Of a stretch of DNA of 64,000 nt, positions 61,852-64,000 are shown piece after piece; the stretch's first letter is position 1, and each line of letters starts with the position of its first letter. The position numbers and the translations under genes were made by a program. This stretch comes from Chamaea fasciata (taxonomy: Eukaryota; Chordata; Aves; Passeriformes; Sylviidae), in contig JARCOQ010000002.1 of assembly GCA_029207755.1 (NCBI GenBank), positions 89,875,087 through 89,939,086 on the forward strand. Reading direction: 5' to 3'. The notes beneath the pieces were generated by a model. It ran no database searches. It saw only the letters and a list, made by a program, of their open reading frames with translations, and was not told the DNA's origin.

Positions 61852-64000
61852 CTGTAGGGAGGAGGGGGAGGAAAAAGAAAAAGAGCTTTTCATTGCAATC
61901 ATGGCAGAACAAATACAAAATGATGAAAGATTTTCTTTTGTTAATCTTTTCTGTAGATAACCCTCTGTTGTTCTCTCACTAAGGAAAATTGCTGGCAGAC
62001 AACAGAAGGAATTAAAACCCGCAGAGTTAGCTAGAGTGTAAGTCAGTGACAATGATAATTATGCCTTGTCTTCAGTAACATTTATAATTGTTGTTCACAT
62101 TGGTAAGTGAGATCCTGCAGGTTCTAAATTCTTACCTGTGTGAAATGCCAATTTGACTCTATCTGGCCTGAATATAAAAATGAATATTTTAAACAAGATC
62201 AGCAGGTGCTCTGCATGCTATCATGAAAATGAATGTGCTCATCATATTTACTGGGGTAAGAAATTTGTATCCTTGAAGCAAAGCTGTAATAGAGTTTATC
62301 AGGTAATGATACATGAGACTTTTCTAAGTGGCTGCTCAGTGAAATCCTTTCAGTCTCACTGGGATTTGGATCCAGATACCCCAAAGTGAAAACCAGCACG
62401 CTCACCTCCAGCTTGCAGGCTGCTCCAAGGCACTTAACCTTGTTATCCAGTGGCAGATCTGGGCTGTAGCCAGAGGTTACTCACACCAGGGCTCCAACCC
62501 ATAGCACAGACTTATGTACAACTGATTTTAAAAAGCCATGAATACATGACTCTAACTAACAAAAGACACCCAAGTGAAACTGTGGTCCCCATTTTTGGTG
62601 TTCTCACTTTAAAAGGCAAGGCAGGAGTGTGCAGAATCACCCTGTAGCACTGGGCCATGCAATGCCATGGTACCATACACTGCACCCGGGCATGTTGGAG
62701 CTCCTGAGAAAGCACAACCTGGCCACAGCAGGGCCAGTCTCTCTCCCTCTGTGGCCTCATGAAGCTGCCTGACTGCCCAGCCTCGGGAGAAGGCAGAGAC
62801 TGTGATGTTGCACTGAAGACTGGAGGCAGCAGCCCTCAGCAGGAAGGAGGAGGTGGGAGGGGAAGGCAGGCTTGCATGGGTCAGGCTCTGGGGCCACCAC
62901 TGGAAGCAAAAGCAGGGGAAATGCAGGAAAGACAAAACACAAGCAGAAGCCATTTCCAATGAGTCACTGGAGCTTTGTGGCGATTTTAAAGTCATGTAAC
63001 TCAGTTAAATGTTTACAGTTCAAAAGCCAGACAAGATTAGTGATGTTTGCAAGCCAAGTCAAATTTCAATCAGTAAAAAAAATGAATTTGTAATAACGAG
63101 ATGTGTTTGCTGACACTTCTCTAGTAGAACAACAAGTCAAAATTATTTCAGTCTTTTAGTATGAAAAGCAACTCTCCTAAAGAGAAATACCATCTACTGA
63201 GTTCACACAAGTGTCTTTCACCTGCATGTACAAATCTTCCTTCTAAAGATAAAGAAATAATTCCTAAGACTCGCCAAACATCTCTTCTCCAGCCTGTGCA
63301 TCTGTTGTCTTCCTCTGGCAATTCCCTGTTAATCCTCGGAGGGTCACTGGGCACATGGAAGCAGAGAGGTTCTTTGTTAGCAATCAGTTTTTCACCAAGT
63401 GTGTGGAGTTGAAGACAGTTCTTCCAGTGAAGTCAGGAAGCTTCACATGACCAAGAGGGAAAACTAGATTTCAGATGTGCAGCTCCTCAAAACAGCTGTC
63501 ATTCCTACAAATGAAAACGATTCATTCAATATATCTACCAGACTGTAAATAATATCTGATGCCCTTGCCATACCTTATCATCTTTGAAAAGTCATGGAGA
63601 TTTTTCATGTCTGACCAGCCCAGGTACTGGCTGTGACAAAAGGACTGGACTTGAGGAGCATTGGATGTCTTTTGCCTTAATTCTAACAAGGTTTTTAACA
63701 TGATGCCAAGTCCTGAGCAAAGGAAGGAACAACGCATGGCAATGATACAGGTAAGGGACTGCCAGGCTGCAAAGCAGCTCTGCTGGAAAGGACCTGGGGG
63801 TATTGGTAGATGATGAGCTGATCATGAACCAGCAGTGTGCCCTAGCAACAGAATCCTGGGCTGTACTAACAGGAGCATCGTTAGTAGATCAGAGGAGCAA
63901 CTACACCTATCTATTCAGCACTTTTTAGACCACACAATATTACACTCGGTTTTGGGCCCTCAGTGTAGGGAAATATATAAATTAACTGCAATGAATTCAA
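61852..64000 (-). other. TMEM255B: TMEM255B intron 1 or upstream region; exon 1 not found
   Basis: No start codon with a short open frame ending in a phase-1 GT donor could be identified convincingly. A moderately GC-rich patch at 62640-62900 has few CpG dinucleotides and does not look like a promoter island. A CR1 copy occupies 63755-63985. Exon 1 and the promoter are therefore expected beyond the right edge. Confidence 0.7.
63755..63985 (+). mobile_element. CR1 retrotransposon fragment near the right edge
   Basis: CR1 ORF2-end landmarks are visible: gctggaaaggacctgggggt, attggtagatgatgagctga, tcatgaaccagcagtgtgcc, cctgggctgtac, and ttttgggccctcagtgtagg. The CR1 3' end is not reached inside the window; the copy either continues beyond 64000 or is interrupted. 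Confidence 0.88.

Noticed and set aside
62512..62995. GC-richer patch with overlapping open frames, considered as TMEM255B exon 1 or promoter
   Set aside because: CpG is sparse, there is no suitable phase-1 GT donor after a short start-codon frame, and there is no similarity to the known N-terminus of the family.

Overview
This window reads as a vertebrate, very probably a songbird (passerine), nuclear genome. Three things point there. Chicken-repeat-1 (CR1) non-LTR retrotransposons are the dominant interspersed repeat, several ending in the typical tandem ATTCT octamers. One SINE joins a tRNA-Ile-like head to a CR1 tail, the arrangement I know from the passerine TguSINE1 family. The single gene has large introns and compact, well-conserved exons.

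Almost the whole window is one gene on the minus strand, TMEM255B (formerly FAM70B). Its eight downstream coding exons lie at 61709-61851, 56949-57011, 41498-41587, 19475-19555, 15567-15652, 12584-12743, 6144-6287 and 3335-3502. They join with matching phases into 310 residues plus a stop. The first coding exon (start codon plus roughly 15 residues) was not found and probably lies beyond position 64000. The product is a four-pass membrane protein with an NxT sequon after the first membrane segment, a cysteine-rich loop (Cys-Tyr-Cys-Cys-Asp) and a proline-rich tail ending in a PPxY motif. A 3' UTR of about 0.5 kb runs to two AATAAA signals near 2840-2870.

Layout, left to right: 1-2800 is intergenic, with a possible polyadenylation site of a convergent plus-strand gene near 2525-2575 (GAS6 is the tail-to-tail neighbour of TMEM255B in mammals). 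2840-61851 is TMEM255B. 61852-64000 is intron 1 or upstream sequence. The introns carry nine CR1 or CR1-tailed copies, a 16-bp minisatellite of about 44 units (36818-37549), a pentanucleotide microsatellite, two G/T-rich low-complexity tracts, several near-perfect hairpins, and a candidate regulatory or exon-like region in intron 3 (about 49000-52620). The other open frames I examined are shadows, low-complexity artefacts or repeat remnants. I found no second protein-coding gene, no RNA gene and no undescribed gene system. The most notable non-genic structures are the minisatellite and the two exon-like segments of intron 3.
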